Shown: positions 44,774 to 54,751 of the stretch, piece by piece | Layout of the letters: each line of letters starts with the position of its first letter | How positions within the stretch are numbered: the first letter of the stretch is position 1 | Program-made: the position numbers and the translations under genes | Notes under the pieces: generated by a model | Databases searched by the model: none | Told to the model about the DNA's origin: nothing | The model's input: only the letters and a program-made list of their open reading frames with translations | DNA from: JBAMOY01 sp037071015 | GTDB lineage: Bacteria; Bacillota_I; Bacilli_A; RF39; UBA660 | Assembly: GCA_037071015.1 (NCBI GenBank) | Contig: JBAMOY010000001.1 | Span: forward strand, 806,001 to 870,000 | DNA: 64,000 nt | Direction: 5' to 3'

Positions 44774-45503
44774 TTAAACTTGGAATAATAATTTTATCTC
44801 CGATTTTTAACTCTTTAAGATCATTGTAGAATTCTAAATCTTCTTTACTAACATTATATTTTTGTAAGACAGTTTCAATCGTATCACTTTCTCTTAAAAT
44901 ATAGACATGATAAGTGGCATATGTTTCATTACTTTCATCAAAACTATCAAAAAGAGATTTTATTTCGCCAGCCACTTCTTTCTTTTCCATAAAAACTGCT
45001 TCATCCATTTTAGTATCTAAAACTTCTGGTCTTTCATCACTACGAATAACGGTTGGTTGTTCTTCAACAGCATCTAATTCTTCACTTCTCATCAATACAG
45101 GCTCCTCATCAGTCATCATTGAACTTTCATCAAATAATTCTTCCATCTTATCCTCTTCTTTCTCTTGTATTAAAGGTTTATCTTCTAACCTATCAATCAA
45201 TACCTCTATGTTAACTGATAAAATATTATTATCTTTAATTTCATAATAGAAATCATCAATATCTATTTCGACATGGTCTAATAAATAATGATCATCCATA
45301 TTAATATCAAAAGGCAAATTGTAACTAAAGTCCTCTGTATTTGTACTACTATCCGTCATTCGATAATCGCCACTGACGATAAATTCACCCGTAATTAAAT
45401 TATTATCCGCAATATGTAGTGAATGTTCTAAAGAAATACTAGTTATCTCACTTAAGTGATTTTTAAAAATAATATCTTTTTTAAAGGGTATAATCTTTTT
45501 CAT
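44766..45503 (-). CDS. SpoVID-like protein with C-terminal LysM domain
   Basis: A 245-residue protein. The N-terminal 115 residues (IIPFKKDIIFKNHLSEITSI, ending NILSVNIEVLI) resemble the N-terminal domain of the spore morphogenetic protein SpoVID. An acidic linker follows (about 120-195), then one LysM (VYILRESDTIETVLQKYNV to IIIPSLNA). SpoVID guides coat encasement in Bacillus. The order lon, this gene, ysxE-like, valS repeats Bacillus synteny, which supports the call. No signal peptide is present. Confidence 0.75.
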   Translation of the reverse strand: MKKIIPFKKDIIFKNHLSEITSISLEHSLHIADNNLITGEFIVSGDYRMTDSSTNTEDFSYNLPFDINMDDHYLLDHVEIDIDDFYYEIKDNNILSVNIEVLIDRLEDKPLIQEKEEDKMEELFDESSMMTDEEPVLMRSEELDAVEEQPTVIRSDERPEVLDTKMDEAVFMEKKEVAGEIKSLFDSFDESNETYATYHVYILRESDTIETVLQKYNVSKEDLEFYNDLKELKIGDKIIIPSLNA

Positions 45504-45532
45504 CTAAACTCCTCCTTATCAGTAAATTATAT

Positions 45533-45571
45533 TAAAAAAGAGATAAATTATGATAATTCTAATTTATCTCT
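45533..45571 (-). terminator. Intrinsic terminator after the 247-residue gene
   Basis: A 12-bp stem (AGAGATAAATTA with TAATTTATCTCT, 45539-45571) and 9-base loop are followed on the minus strand by CTTTTTTA. It separates the lon unit from the SpoVID-like unit. Confidence 0.85.
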
Positions 45572-46292
45572 TTTTATTTTTTCTTAATTTTCTGTATACC
45601 TTTAAATTATTCTTATAAAATTGGTGATTATAAAAATAATTCAATATATAACTTAAATTAGTTTGAATAATATCAACAGTCCGTTCGTAAATCACTTGGT
45701 CTAAAAACATATTGGGATTTTCATCGATCATTCTTCTTAAGCTAGATACAACATATTCGTTGTTTATTTCATTATTAAAACATTCATTATAATCTTGTTC
45801 ACTCATATTTAAAAATAATAATACTATAAAATCGGTAGTCAGTTCCTCTCTGATTTCCTCCGGAATCAACTCTATTTGCCCACGTTTTATCAGATTTATC
45901 AACCGATATGATAATTCGTTACGCTTTAACACCTCATTAAAATAAAAATCATATGCGTTGGTATCATTACTAGTATTTAATTTAATAATCATAAGATTGA
46001 TTCTTTCAACAATATTATTATAATCACTTCTAGTTTTATACACATCTTGATATCTTAAAAAGAGTAATATATCTTTAATATTGTTTTTGACAAAATCATC
46101 TAAAAATTCAAATTCAGTATTTTGCTCAATTAACCGTTCTAAATAAACCAATAAAGAATCATTATTATATATATAGCTATTTTCATCGATATTATTTAAA
46201 CAACTTTTAATATCATTAGAAAAAATATAATATATAAATAATTTATCTAAAAAATATTTACTATCATCAATTAAATTATCTTTATTTATCAT
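45564..46292 (-). CDS. Helical protein of unknown function, coupled to lon
   Basis: About 242 residues, all alpha-helical, with many Asn, Asp and Tyr and a basic end (KVYRKLRKNKKR). No family is recognised. The ATG at 46292 with GGGGGTAG upstream is preferred to the 46307 start. It overlaps the lon stop by about ten bases and is therefore translationally coupled. It could be an adaptor or substrate factor for Lon, but only position suggests this. Confidence 0.65.
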   Translation of the reverse strand: MINKDNLIDDSKYFLDKLFIYYIFSNDIKSCLNNIDENSYIYNNDSLLVYLERLIEQNTEFEFLDDFVKNNIKDILLFLRYQDVYKTRSDYNNIVERINLMIIKLNTSNDTNAYDFYFNEVLKRNELSYRLINLIKRGQIELIPEEIREELTTDFIVLLFLNMSEQDYNECFNNEINNEYVVSSLRRMIDENPNMFLDQVIYERTVDIIQTNLSYILNYFYNHQFYKNNLKVYRKLRKNKKR

Positions 46293-48618
46293 ATTTACTA
46301 CCCCCAATTAAATATTTAAATACTTCATTATAATTATTAACCATAATATAATCAATATTTTTCCTTATCTCTTTAGGAATATCTTCTAAATCACGATAAT
46401 TACTACGAGGCATAATAATTTTTTTAATGCCATTTCTATGGGCACCAACACTCTTCTCCTTTAAACCACCAATAGCTAAAACATTTCCTCGAAGAGTAAT
46501 TTCACCAGTAAAGGCTATTTTAGCATTTACTTTAACATTCTTAAACGCACTAATAAGGGCTGTTGTTAGAGCAATACCGGCACTTGGACCATCTTTTGGA
46601 ACAGCACCATCTGGAACATGAATATGGACATCATTCTTCATTAATAAACTATAATCAATTCCAAAGATTTTATAATTAGCTTTAACATAACTATAGGCAA
46701 TTGTCGCACTTTCCTTCATGACATCACCCAAATTTCCTGTTAAAATTAGCTTGCCTTCACCAGGATAATAATTAACTTCAATCTTTAAAAGATCACCACC
46801 ATAATTAGTATAAGCCAAACCATTAACTACCCCAATTGTATTAGATAAATTACGTTCTTGATAATATTTTGGTTTACCTAAATATAATTCTAATTCTTCA
46901 CTAGTAATTTTCGTCTTCTTTAAATCGACATTATGCTCTAAATGTGTCGTTATAATCTTGCGCACAATATTAGCTAACTGACGTTCTAATTCACGTACAC
47001 CAGCTTCGCGTGTATAATTACGAATAATGTTCAAAACAGCTTTATCTTCAAAATTTAATAATTGTGATTCAATGCCATGATTATGACATATTTTAGGAAT
47101 TAAATGTTTCATCGCTATATCCAATTTTTCATACTCTGTATAACCTGTTAATTCAATTATTTCTAAACGATCTCTAAGTGGTAAAGGAATATCTTCCAAA
47201 GAATTAGCTGTAGCAATAAACATTACTTTCGAAAGGTCAAATTCTTCTTCAATATAGTTATCACTAAAATGACTGTTTTGCTCTGGATCTAAAATAGAAA
47301 GCAAAGCACTAGCTGGGTCACCCTTAATATCTTTAGTCATTTTATCAATTTCATCAATCAAAAACAAAGGATTACTACTACCAGCTTTTTTCATAGCCTG
47401 TATAATTCGCCCCGGCATAGCACCCATATAAGTTCGACGGTGACCCATAATTTCAGCTTCATCATTAACACCACCAACTGACATTTTCACAAATTTTCTG
47501 TCAATCGCTTTAGCAATACTAATAGCCAAGCTTGTTTTTCCAACTCCAGGTGGGCCCACTAAACATAAAATTGGGCTCTTTAAACTATCAGTCATTTTTT
47601 TAACCGCCAAATATTCAATAATTCGCGTCTTAATTTTATCTAATCCATGATGACTGGCATTTAATTTCTTACGAACGTCAGCCAAGTTATCGTTATCAAC
47701 AGTATAATTATCCCAAGGAAGAGAAAGCATCCAATCAATATAACTTCTAATAATGCCTACTTCTGGGGACATCACTGGTGTTAATTCAAACTTTTTTATC
47801 TCATTTTGAATCTTATCTTTAATCTTGTCAGAGGCCTTTAATAATCCTAATTGTCGATATAGTTTTTCACTCTCATCATCTTTAGAATTAATATCACCCA
47901 GTTCCTCTTTCATAACTTTAATTCGTTCACGTAGAATAAAATCTTTTTGACTTTTATCCAGTGATTTTTTAACCTTACCATCAATTTGCCGCTCAATCGC
48001 TAACATCGCTTTACTTTGATATATATCCTCTAGAATCATTTTAGCTCTTACTTTTGCATCTAACTCATTTAAATAAGCTTGCATACGACTAATTGGAATA
48101 TCTAAAACGGGCGCGATTATATCCGTAATTTTGCCAACACTTTTAACATTTTTAGTCATTGACAAAATACTATTACTAACATATGGAACCTCTTTAACAA
48201 AAGCATCCAATTCTCTTTTAATTTTATTAGTAATTACTTCTTCTTCTTTTTTAGTAATATTACTTTCAATATTTTCCGAAACTATAGATTCTAAGACTTC
48301 ACTAGTACGGTTCAAATCCATATATTCGTGAACATAGGCTCTTTTAATACCATTAATAACCACACGCAAGCGGCCATTTGGAAGCTCCATCTTATGATTA
48401 ATTTTAGCGATTACTCCTACCCTAGGTAAATCCTGAATATCAGGATCTTCTTCTAAAGGATCAATTTGACTAATAACTAAGATATTATTATCGTGAAATA
48501 ATTCAGAAACGTCAATAATATTTTTACTAACATCATCATCAAATTCAATACGAATATCATTGTTAGGAAGCAAAACTAGACCTTTTAAGATAATCACCGG
48601 TAGATTAGTTTTAATCAT
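46282..48618 (-). CDS. lon: ATP-dependent protease Lon
   Basis: A 778-residue LonA: N-terminal substrate domain (VIILKGLVLLPN), coiled-coil, AAA+ with GPPGVGKTS and LIDEIDKM, and the protease domain with the Ser-Lys dyad in PKDGPSAGIALTTAL and LKEKSVGAHR. It degrades misfolded and regulatory proteins. No CIRCE or other stress operator is visible in the short upstream gap. Confidence 0.97.
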   Translation of the reverse strand: MIKTNLPVIILKGLVLLPNNDIRIEFDDDVSKNIIDVSELFHDNNILVISQIDPLEEDPDIQDLPRVGVIAKINHKMELPNGRLRVVINGIKRAYVHEYMDLNRTSEVLESIVSENIESNITKKEEEVITNKIKRELDAFVKEVPYVSNSILSMTKNVKSVGKITDIIAPVLDIPISRMQAYLNELDAKVRAKMILEDIYQSKAMLAIERQIDGKVKKSLDKSQKDFILRERIKVMKEELGDINSKDDESEKLYRQLGLLKASDKIKDKIQNEIKKFELTPVMSPEVGIIRSYIDWMLSLPWDNYTVDNDNLADVRKKLNASHHGLDKIKTRIIEYLAVKKMTDSLKSPILCLVGPPGVGKTSLAISIAKAIDRKFVKMSVGGVNDEAEIMGHRRTYMGAMPGRIIQAMKKAGSSNPLFLIDEIDKMTKDIKGDPASALLSILDPEQNSHFSDNYIEEEFDLSKVMFIATANSLEDIPLPLRDRLEIIELTGYTEYEKLDIAMKHLIPKICHNHGIESQLLNFEDKAVLNIIRNYTREAGVRELERQLANIVRKIITTHLEHNVDLKKTKITSEELELYLGKPKYYQERNLSNTIGVVNGLAYTNYGGDLLKIEVNYYPGEGKLILTGNLGDVMKESATIAYSYVKANYKIFGIDYSLLMKNDVHIHVPDGAVPKDGPSAGIALTTALISAFKNVKVNAKIAFTGEITLRGNVLAIGGLKEKSVGAHRNGIKKIIMPRSNYRDLEDIPKEIRKNIDYIMVNNYNEVFKYLIGGSKYDK

Positions 48619-48656
48619 AAGTTCACCTCCTACGAAAATTGTTTTTTATTATAATA

Positions 48657-48685
48657 CAAAAAAAAAGAAAAGTCTACGCTTTTCT
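48657..48685 (-). terminator. Intrinsic terminator after the 175-residue gene
   Basis: A 7-bp stem (AGAAAAG with CTTTTCT, 48666-48685) and 6-base loop are followed on the minus strand by a run of nine or more T residues. Confidence 0.8.
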
Positions 48686-48695
48686 AATTTTTTTC

Positions 48696-49220
48696 TTAAC
48701 CATTATTCTCTAAACGACGCATATTATCGTGATAACGATCAAGTTCCTTTTGCAAATTAATAATTAAATTATTTATCTCTTTTAATTCTAAAAATTTATC
48801 TTCACCAACTTTATAAGAAGCGGGTGGAATTTCAAATTTAGTTTTGCTAATAATAGGTGATTTAAGCGATGGTAATTCAAAATCATTAACGCTAGAAGTA
48901 ATAACTTCACGACGAGCCTCGGCTATATCTGGCATATCATAGTAAAAGCTTGTAATAAGACCAGCTTCAATAGCTTCTTTAAAAGCGGTTCCATGATCAT
49001 GAGCCATAAAATACCTACTTAAAACTTCTTTCTCTTGCTCACTTCGTTTACTAGCATCAATAATATAATTATCACCATCAATCAAAATCCGTAAAATTAT
49101 TGATTTATCGCTACCAACATATTGACCAATTAAATATTTAGCACTCAACTCTTTTATTTCCACAGCGTTAACATATTCAAATTGATTATCCCCAATTTGG
49201 AGTCTTTTACGTTTATCCAT
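48696..49220 (-). CDS. Protein of unknown function (about 174 residues)
   Basis: Start at ATG 49220 (MDKRKRLQIGDNQFEYV) with AAGGTGAG upstream. A mixed alpha/beta N-terminal half includes ILIDGDNYIIDASKRSEQEK, and a short coiled-coil ends the protein (EINNLIINLQKELDRYHDNM). No family is recognised. It lies just downstream of the U32 peptidase gene with a 70-base gap. Confidence 0.65.
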   Translation of the reverse strand: MDKRKRLQIGDNQFEYVNAVEIKELSAKYLIGQYVGSDKSIILRILIDGDNYIIDASKRSEQEKEVLSRYFMAHDHGTAFKEAIEAGLITSFYYDMPDIAEARREVITSSVNDFELPSLKSPIISKTKFEIPPASYKVGEDKFLELKEINNLIINLQKELDRYHDNMRRLENNG

Positions 49221-49291
49221 GTACTCACCTTCTATCTTAATAATGATATCAAAAATACCTTGGAATGTCAATCAAACAATCAGGATAATAT

Positions 49292-51475
49292 CTACCTTTT
49301 GAAGGTAATATCTAAGTTATCTCGCAAATAGTTTATACCTATTGAAAAATAATTTTTTTCATTTTCTAAAATTCTTTGACGATAATTGTAAATTGTCATA
49401 ATATCATTATTATTACGAAGTAAATAACAATTATTATAAACATCCTGAAGATAACCTGTCGCTCCTAAATTATATTTACTAAGTAAATTTAATTTTGTCA
49501 CCATCGCCTCTTCATAAGCCTTACTAATTACTTCTAAATTAGGATGTCTCTGATACCTATTTTGATAATTATCAACCAGCTCTTTAATCTGATCATAACT
49601 AAGTTCATATGACAAAGTTATTTTATTGACACCAAAAGAATGCAAAAAAGCAACAGTGTATGAATTAGTAACATTCAGTGAAAAATCAGTATCAATATCA
49701 TGGTATTTATATAAAGAGCCTAATTCACCAACTAATAGATGATACGGATAATTATCATAATTAGTCATAACGCGTGGTAACTTTAAGGTAACCTTCTGAT
49801 TTTTTACTTGACTATATAATTCTATATTATCAACGATAATTTCATCATACTTATCAATATCCAAATTTTTATAAGTCTCAAAATCCGAAACCAATACATT
49901 ATATTTTTGAACAACAGGAAAATCGAGAACTTTACAATAATATTTCTGTTTTATGTAGCCTCGTTGATAAATCCTGAATTCATTTAACTTAGTAACCATC
50001 CGCCTTCTTAAATTATTAATATCCTTTAAATTAACAAAGATATTGTCATCCATCACAACTTTTATATGATTTATTTCATAGACACTATCCCCCAGTTTAC
50101 TAAGCTGTCTGATAACTGACTTTTCATCAATAGGATGCGTCATAGCTTTAGAAACTTGAATATCATCACTAATTTCTAGACAATTTAACCCATCATCTAC
50201 CTTTAACACCACCGGTTTATTTAATCTTAGATTAACCTCAACATCCACTTGGACCTTGCGCTTAATCAAAGCTATTTCTTTATTGATATTTTGAAGTTGT
50301 AAATAATCTGTCGTAAGACGAACCATATCACCAACTTGACATTTACCCTTCACCTTCAATTCAATAATGTCACCATTATGAGCCTCTTTAATAACTTTTT
50401 TATTTTTATACATAAAACTGATAGTTAAACCGATATCATCATTCTTATTAATAATTCGAATACCATCACCATTACGAACATCATGAATTAACTTTATTTT
50501 AACCATATTATTAGTTACTTGAATAACCTTTCCTAGCTCTATACCAAGATGATTTGGTCTAAAATCATTATTAATATGTTTGTAATTACTTTCAAAAATA
50601 TATCCTTCAGTAAATTCACGATTAAATAGTTTCATCATCGCCCAAATATCCTGCTTCGTAATATTGGAAAAGCCTAAAGTTATATATGAGTCAATGGCTT
50701 GACGATAAAGTTTTGTTATTAAATAAACATACTCAGGACGTTTCATTCGCCCCTCTATCTTAAAACTATCAACGCCAGAGCTTATCAACCTATCAATGTT
50801 TTTAAGCGTCATCAAGTCCTTCATACTAAGCAGATAGCCTGTCTTTATCACTTGTTTCTTATCATCTAATAAAGTAAATTTCTTTCGGCAAATTTGAGCA
50901 CAAGTTCCTCTATTCCCACTTCGACCACCAATTAAACTACTAATTAAACATTGTCCAGAATAGCCGACACAAAGAGCACCATGAACAAACACCTCTAACT
51001 CAATATCAAGATTTTCCTTTATTTTCTTTATAGTATCTATCGAAGTTTCTCTAGCCATAACTACTCTTTTCAACCCTAGTGAATTAGCAAACTTGACCCC
51101 TTCTAAACTATGAATATGCATTTGTGTCGAAGCATGAATATCCAAATCAGGATATGTCTTCCTAATTAAATCAATCATCCCTAAATCTTGCATAATAACG
51201 GCATCAATATTATTACGATATAAAAAGTCAATATAATCTAAAAACATTTCAACTTCACTATCATATATAAGCGTATTAACCGTAATATAAACCTTTATAC
51301 CATATAAATGGCATAACTTAACAGCTTCGACAATTTCCTCATTCGAAAAATTACCAGCATAATTTCTAGCCCCAAAAGTATAACCACCAAGATAAACAGC
51401 ATCACAACCAGCTGCAATCGCCGCTTTTAAACATTCCATATTTCCAACCGGAGATAATAATTCAGGTTTTTTCAT
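49292..51475 (-). CDS. Peptidase U32 family protein (RlhA/YhbU-like, with C-terminal extension)
   Basis: A 727-residue U32 protein: ELLSPVGNMECLKAAIAAGC, GARNYAGNFS, CVGYSGQCLISSLIGGRSGNRGTCAQICR (the Cys cluster), SMKDLMTLK and FKIEGRMKRPEYVY. U32 proteins such as RlhA and TrhP carry out prephenate-dependent hydroxylation of rRNA or tRNA. The long C-terminal part (from about 400) is of the DUF3656 type seen in RlhA. RNA hydroxylation is therefore likelier than proteolysis. Confidence 0.85.
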   Translation of the reverse strand: MKKPELLSPVGNMECLKAAIAAGCDAVYLGGYTFGARNYAGNFSNEEIVEAVKLCHLYGIKVYITVNTLIYDSEVEMFLDYIDFLYRNNIDAVIMQDLGMIDLIRKTYPDLDIHASTQMHIHSLEGVKFANSLGLKRVVMARETSIDTIKKIKENLDIELEVFVHGALCVGYSGQCLISSLIGGRSGNRGTCAQICRKKFTLLDDKKQVIKTGYLLSMKDLMTLKNIDRLISSGVDSFKIEGRMKRPEYVYLITKLYRQAIDSYITLGFSNITKQDIWAMMKLFNREFTEGYIFESNYKHINNDFRPNHLGIELGKVIQVTNNMVKIKLIHDVRNGDGIRIINKNDDIGLTISFMYKNKKVIKEAHNGDIIELKVKGKCQVGDMVRLTTDYLQLQNINKEIALIKRKVQVDVEVNLRLNKPVVLKVDDGLNCLEISDDIQVSKAMTHPIDEKSVIRQLSKLGDSVYEINHIKVVMDDNIFVNLKDINNLRRRMVTKLNEFRIYQRGYIKQKYYCKVLDFPVVQKYNVLVSDFETYKNLDIDKYDEIIVDNIELYSQVKNQKVTLKLPRVMTNYDNYPYHLLVGELGSLYKYHDIDTDFSLNVTNSYTVAFLHSFGVNKITLSYELSYDQIKELVDNYQNRYQRHPNLEVISKAYEEAMVTKLNLLSKYNLGATGYLQDVYNNCYLLRNNNDIMTIYNYRQRILENEKNYFSIGINYLRDNLDITFKR

Positions 51476-51517
51476 ACAACCACCATTAATAGTATAACAA
51501 AATTATGACAAAAAGAA

Positions 51518-51537
51518 AAAGTTCATCATTGAACTTT
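51518..51537 (-). terminator. Hairpin between clpB and the U32 gene
   Basis: AAAGTTCA pairs with TGAACTTT across a 4-base loop and is followed on the minus strand by TTTTTCTTTTTG, a second terminator-like element after clpB. Confidence 0.5.
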
Positions 51538-51610
51538 CTCCACTTTTACAAATTTATATGTATTATCTTTATCTATATATTCAAATGTATATTTAAAAAC
51601 AAAAATTAAT

Positions 51611-51641
51611 ATTAAAAAAGAGATTGTTCTTCAATCCCTTT
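51611..51641 (-). terminator. Intrinsic terminator of clpB
   Basis: AAAGAGATTG (51617-51626) pairs with CAATCCCTTT (51632-51641), with one G-T pair, and is followed on the minus strand by TTTTTTA. It overlaps the clpB stop. Confidence 0.75.
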
Positions 51642-53751
51642 ACGCTATGAATAAATTATCATCACTAACATCGATAACAACTTCACTATTATACTTTATT
51701 TCTTCTTTTAAAATAGCATTTGCTATCAAACTTTCTAAATTACGACTAACAAACCTTTTAATTGGACGAGCGCCATATCTTTCATCATAAGCTGAATCAA
51801 TAATATAGTCTCTAGCTTTATCAGTTAACTTAATTTTAATTTTTTTATCATCCAAACGTTTTTCAACATCCATGATAATTTTGTCTAAAATACTATAAAT
51901 AACATCTTTTGATAATGAATTAAAAATAATGATTTCATCAATACGATTGATAAACTCTGGTTTAAATGTATGACGTAATTCATTCATAACTAACTCACTA
52001 CTATTTTCTTTATTATCTAATATATATTCACTTCCTAAATTAGATGTCATAATAATAATCGTATTTTTAAAATCAACTGTTCGACCTTGTGAATCAGTAA
52101 TTCTACCATCATCTAATATTTGAAGTAAAATATTAAAAACATCACGATGCGCTTTTTCGATTTCATCAAACAAGACAATGCTATAAGGGTTACGACGAAC
52201 AGCTTCGGTAAGTTGTCCTCCTTCATCATAACCAACATATCCCGGAGGAGCACCAACTAAACGTGACACAGAGAAACTCTCCATATATTCACTCATGTCA
52301 ATTCGTATCATATGACGTTCGTCATCAAATAATTCATAAGCCAAGCTACGAGCCACTTCTGTTTTACCAACCCCAGTTGGTCCTAAAAAGATAAACGAAC
52401 CAATTGGACGATTAGGATCTTTAATTCCAGCTCGAGCTCTAATAATTGCCTCACTTACTAAGTGTAAAGCATCGGCCTGACCTTTAACCCTTTTACCTAG
52501 ATTATTTTCCAAATTAATTAGTTTCTCTCTTTCCCCACTAACTAACTTACTAATTGGAATATTTGTCCATTTAGAAATAATAGCAGCAATACTCTCATCA
52601 TCAACAGTATCACTCAAAATTTTCGATTCATCTTTACTTTGTAATTCTAATAATTCTTTCTCTAATTTTGGAATAACACCGTGACGCAATTTAGCAGCTT
52701 CATCTAAGTTATAATTGTTTTCCGCTTGTTCTAATTTAAAATTAGCTTTTTCAATTTCTTCTTTCTTTCTATTGATATTATCGTTAACATTCTTTTCTTC
52801 TTCCCAAGCCGAACGCAATTTATTTTCCTTTTCTTTCATGTCTAATAATTTACAATCTATCTCATCGACTCTTTTTTTAGAAATCTCATCTTTTTCTTTC
52901 TTCAAAGCTTGTTTTTCCACTTCTAACTGCATGATTTGGCGCGTTAAAGTATCTAATTCAACGGGTACTGAATCCATCTGTACCTTAATAGTAGCACACG
53001 CTTCATCAACCAAATCAATGGCTTTATCAGGTAAGAAACGATCAGTAATATATCGATCAGATAAAGTAGCAGCTGCCACTATTGCTTTATCTTTGATTGT
53101 TACCCCGTGATAAACCTCAAAGCGCTGTTTTAAACCTCTCAAAATTGTAATAGTATCTAAAACCGTCGGTTCTTTAACTTGAACTTTCTGAAAACGTCTT
53201 TCTAAAGCGCCATCTTTTTCAATATACTTACGATATTCATTTAGAGTTGTAGCTCCAATACAATGAATTTCGCCACGAGCAAGCATTGGTTTTAACATAT
53301 TAGAAGCATCCATAGCTCCTTCAGCACCTGCTCCAACAATCATGTGAATTTCATCAATAAACATTATTATTTTTCCGTCAGATTCTTTAACTTCCTTTAA
53401 TACGGCTTTTAATCTTTCCTCAAATTCACCACGATATTTTGCACCAGCTATTAAAGACCCCATATCTAATTCCCAAATCGTTTTATCCTTTAAGCTATTC
53501 GGGACATCACCTTTGACAACACGCCAAGCCAACCCTTCTACAATAGCAGTTTTACCAACTCCTGGTTCACCAATTAATACTGGATTATTTTTCGTTTTAC
53601 GGGATAAAATACGTGTAATACTACGAATCTCTTCATCACGACCAATAACCGGGTCTATTTTTCCATCCTTAACACTCTGAACAATATCGCGTCCATATTT
53701 TTCTAGAACATTTTTTAAATCCTCTTCAAAAGGATTTTGATTCATATTCAT
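51640..53751 (-). CDS. clpB: ClpB-type disaggregase lacking the N-terminal domain
   Basis: 703 residues with two AAA+ domains: P-loops GEPGVGKT and GPTGVGKT, IMFIDEIHMIVGAG, and the C-terminal YDERYGARPIKRF. Between them is a coiled middle domain of about 120 residues (about 265-385), the mark of ClpB rather than ClpC. The chain begins directly before the first AAA domain, so the substrate-binding N-domain (about 150 residues) is missing. There is no ClpP-binding loop that I can see. It would rescue aggregated proteins with DnaK. A CIRCE operator overlaps its promoter, so it belongs to the HrcA heat-shock regulon. Confidence 0.93.
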   Translation of the reverse strand: MNMNQNPFEEDLKNVLEKYGRDIVQSVKDGKIDPVIGRDEEIRSITRILSRKTKNNPVLIGEPGVGKTAIVEGLAWRVVKGDVPNSLKDKTIWELDMGSLIAGAKYRGEFEERLKAVLKEVKESDGKIIMFIDEIHMIVGAGAEGAMDASNMLKPMLARGEIHCIGATTLNEYRKYIEKDGALERRFQKVQVKEPTVLDTITILRGLKQRFEVYHGVTIKDKAIVAAATLSDRYITDRFLPDKAIDLVDEACATIKVQMDSVPVELDTLTRQIMQLEVEKQALKKEKDEISKKRVDEIDCKLLDMKEKENKLRSAWEEEKNVNDNINRKKEEIEKANFKLEQAENNYNLDEAAKLRHGVIPKLEKELLELQSKDESKILSDTVDDESIAAIISKWTNIPISKLVSGEREKLINLENNLGKRVKGQADALHLVSEAIIRARAGIKDPNRPIGSFIFLGPTGVGKTEVARSLAYELFDDERHMIRIDMSEYMESFSVSRLVGAPPGYVGYDEGGQLTEAVRRNPYSIVLFDEIEKAHRDVFNILLQILDDGRITDSQGRTVDFKNTIIIMTSNLGSEYILDNKENSSELVMNELRHTFKPEFINRIDEIIIFNSLSKDVIYSILDKIIMDVEKRLDDKKIKIKLTDKARDYIIDSAYDERYGARPIKRFVSRNLESLIANAILKEEIKYNSEVVIDVSDDNLFIA

Positions 53752-53810
53752 AAATATCCCTCCTTCTTATATCCTATACCTGTTTGGTTATTTAATACCA
53801 AACTAAACAT

Positions 53811-53839
53811 ATTATAACACAAAAATTAGCACTCGTCAA
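53811..53839 (-). promoter_or_regulatory. clpB promoter
   Basis: TTGACG (53839-53834) and TATAAT (53816-53811) on the minus strand with a 17-base spacer. The -35 lies inside the CIRCE element. Confidence 0.85.
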
Positions 53840-53852
53840 TTGTGAGTGCTAA
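53826..53852 (-). promoter_or_regulatory. CIRCE operator (HrcA binding site)
   Basis: A perfect inverted repeat TTAGCACTC-N9-GAGTGCTAA. HrcA bound here would block the clpB -35. The gene for HrcA is not in the window. The element may also act as a terminator for the Fic gene whose stop lies at 53858. Confidence 0.97.
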
Positions 53853-53857
53853 TTTTC

Positions 53858-54697
53858 TTAAATTGATTTGCGATACATATCTAAATTCTTATCCAAATTA
53901 AATAATTGCTCATCAATCATATTAAGATTGTAATTAAACCATTTATTCCAAGCATTATCATCTTTCTCTATCGCTAGATTTTTAATAATTCCACGATATT
54001 GTGGTCTAGTTAGTAAGTAATTTTTAGATAGATAAAGACTTGGATATGGTAAATCAACCATCATATTTTCCTTACTTAATTGCCACATTTTGCCGTGTTG
54101 AATCACACGTGCTAATCTAGTATTACCATTACCAAATGGTTGAATATACGCTATCAAAGCATGAACAATCAAAGGCTTAATAAAAATATTATTAAATAAA
54201 TCATTATCACCTTTATTATTTAAAAAATCTAAAGTATAAGTTATTAATTCTTCTACTTCTTTGTAATCAGGTGGCATATAATCTACTCGTTGCTCACCAT
54301 TAGTACCATAATAACCTACCCATTTATTATTATCAGCTCGATAATCATAATTTTCTGGTATATCATCAATACTTCCCTTTATTACGACACGATGTATTTT
54401 TTTTAACTCTTCTTTAGTTATTTTACCATCATTAAAATTTTTCATCATAATATCAATAGAATCTTTTCTTTGTGATAACTGATAAAGTTCAACTAAAAAA
54501 CTCTCTTCTAACTCAGTCTCTTGATTGTTGACAATTTCCCTGTTTTTTAATGTAATTAAAAAGTATTTCAGATATTTGGGTTCTAATTTCAATAAATTTG
54601 CCAAATATTCTTGATATTGTTGATAAGTATCATCCAAGTGAAATAAAGTATTATCAAATATTTTAATATTACTTATACCACCAACTAATTTATCCAT
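53858..54697 (-). CDS. Fic domain protein with His-to-Gln change in the active site
   Basis: About 279 residues, with an N-terminal helical part and a Fic fold. The motif that normally reads HPFxxGNGRxxR is IQPFGNGNTRLAR here: the catalytic His is Gln and the second Gly-Arg step is Asn-Thr-Arg. Canonical AMP transfer needs that His, so it may be inactive, bind nucleotides only, or catalyse something else. The ATG at 54697 has GGTGG upstream and is preferred to 54736. It sits between rplT and clpB and has no visible antitoxin partner. Confidence 0.8.
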   Translation of the reverse strand: MDKLVGGISNIKIFDNTLFHLDDTYQQYQEYLANLLKLEPKYLKYFLITLKNREIVNNQETELEESFLVELYQLSQRKDSIDIMMKNFNDGKITKEELKKIHRVVIKGSIDDIPENYDYRADNNKWVGYYGTNGEQRVDYMPPDYKEVEELITYTLDFLNNKGDNDLFNNIFIKPLIVHALIAYIQPFGNGNTRLARVIQHGKMWQLSKENMMVDLPYPSLYLSKNYLLTRPQYRGIIKNLAIEKDDNAWNKWFNYNLNMIDEQLFNLDKNLDMYRKSI

Positions 54698-54751
54698 ACT
54701 ATTCACCACCAACCGCAAATAGTATAATATTAACAATTAAATTTGTCAAAT

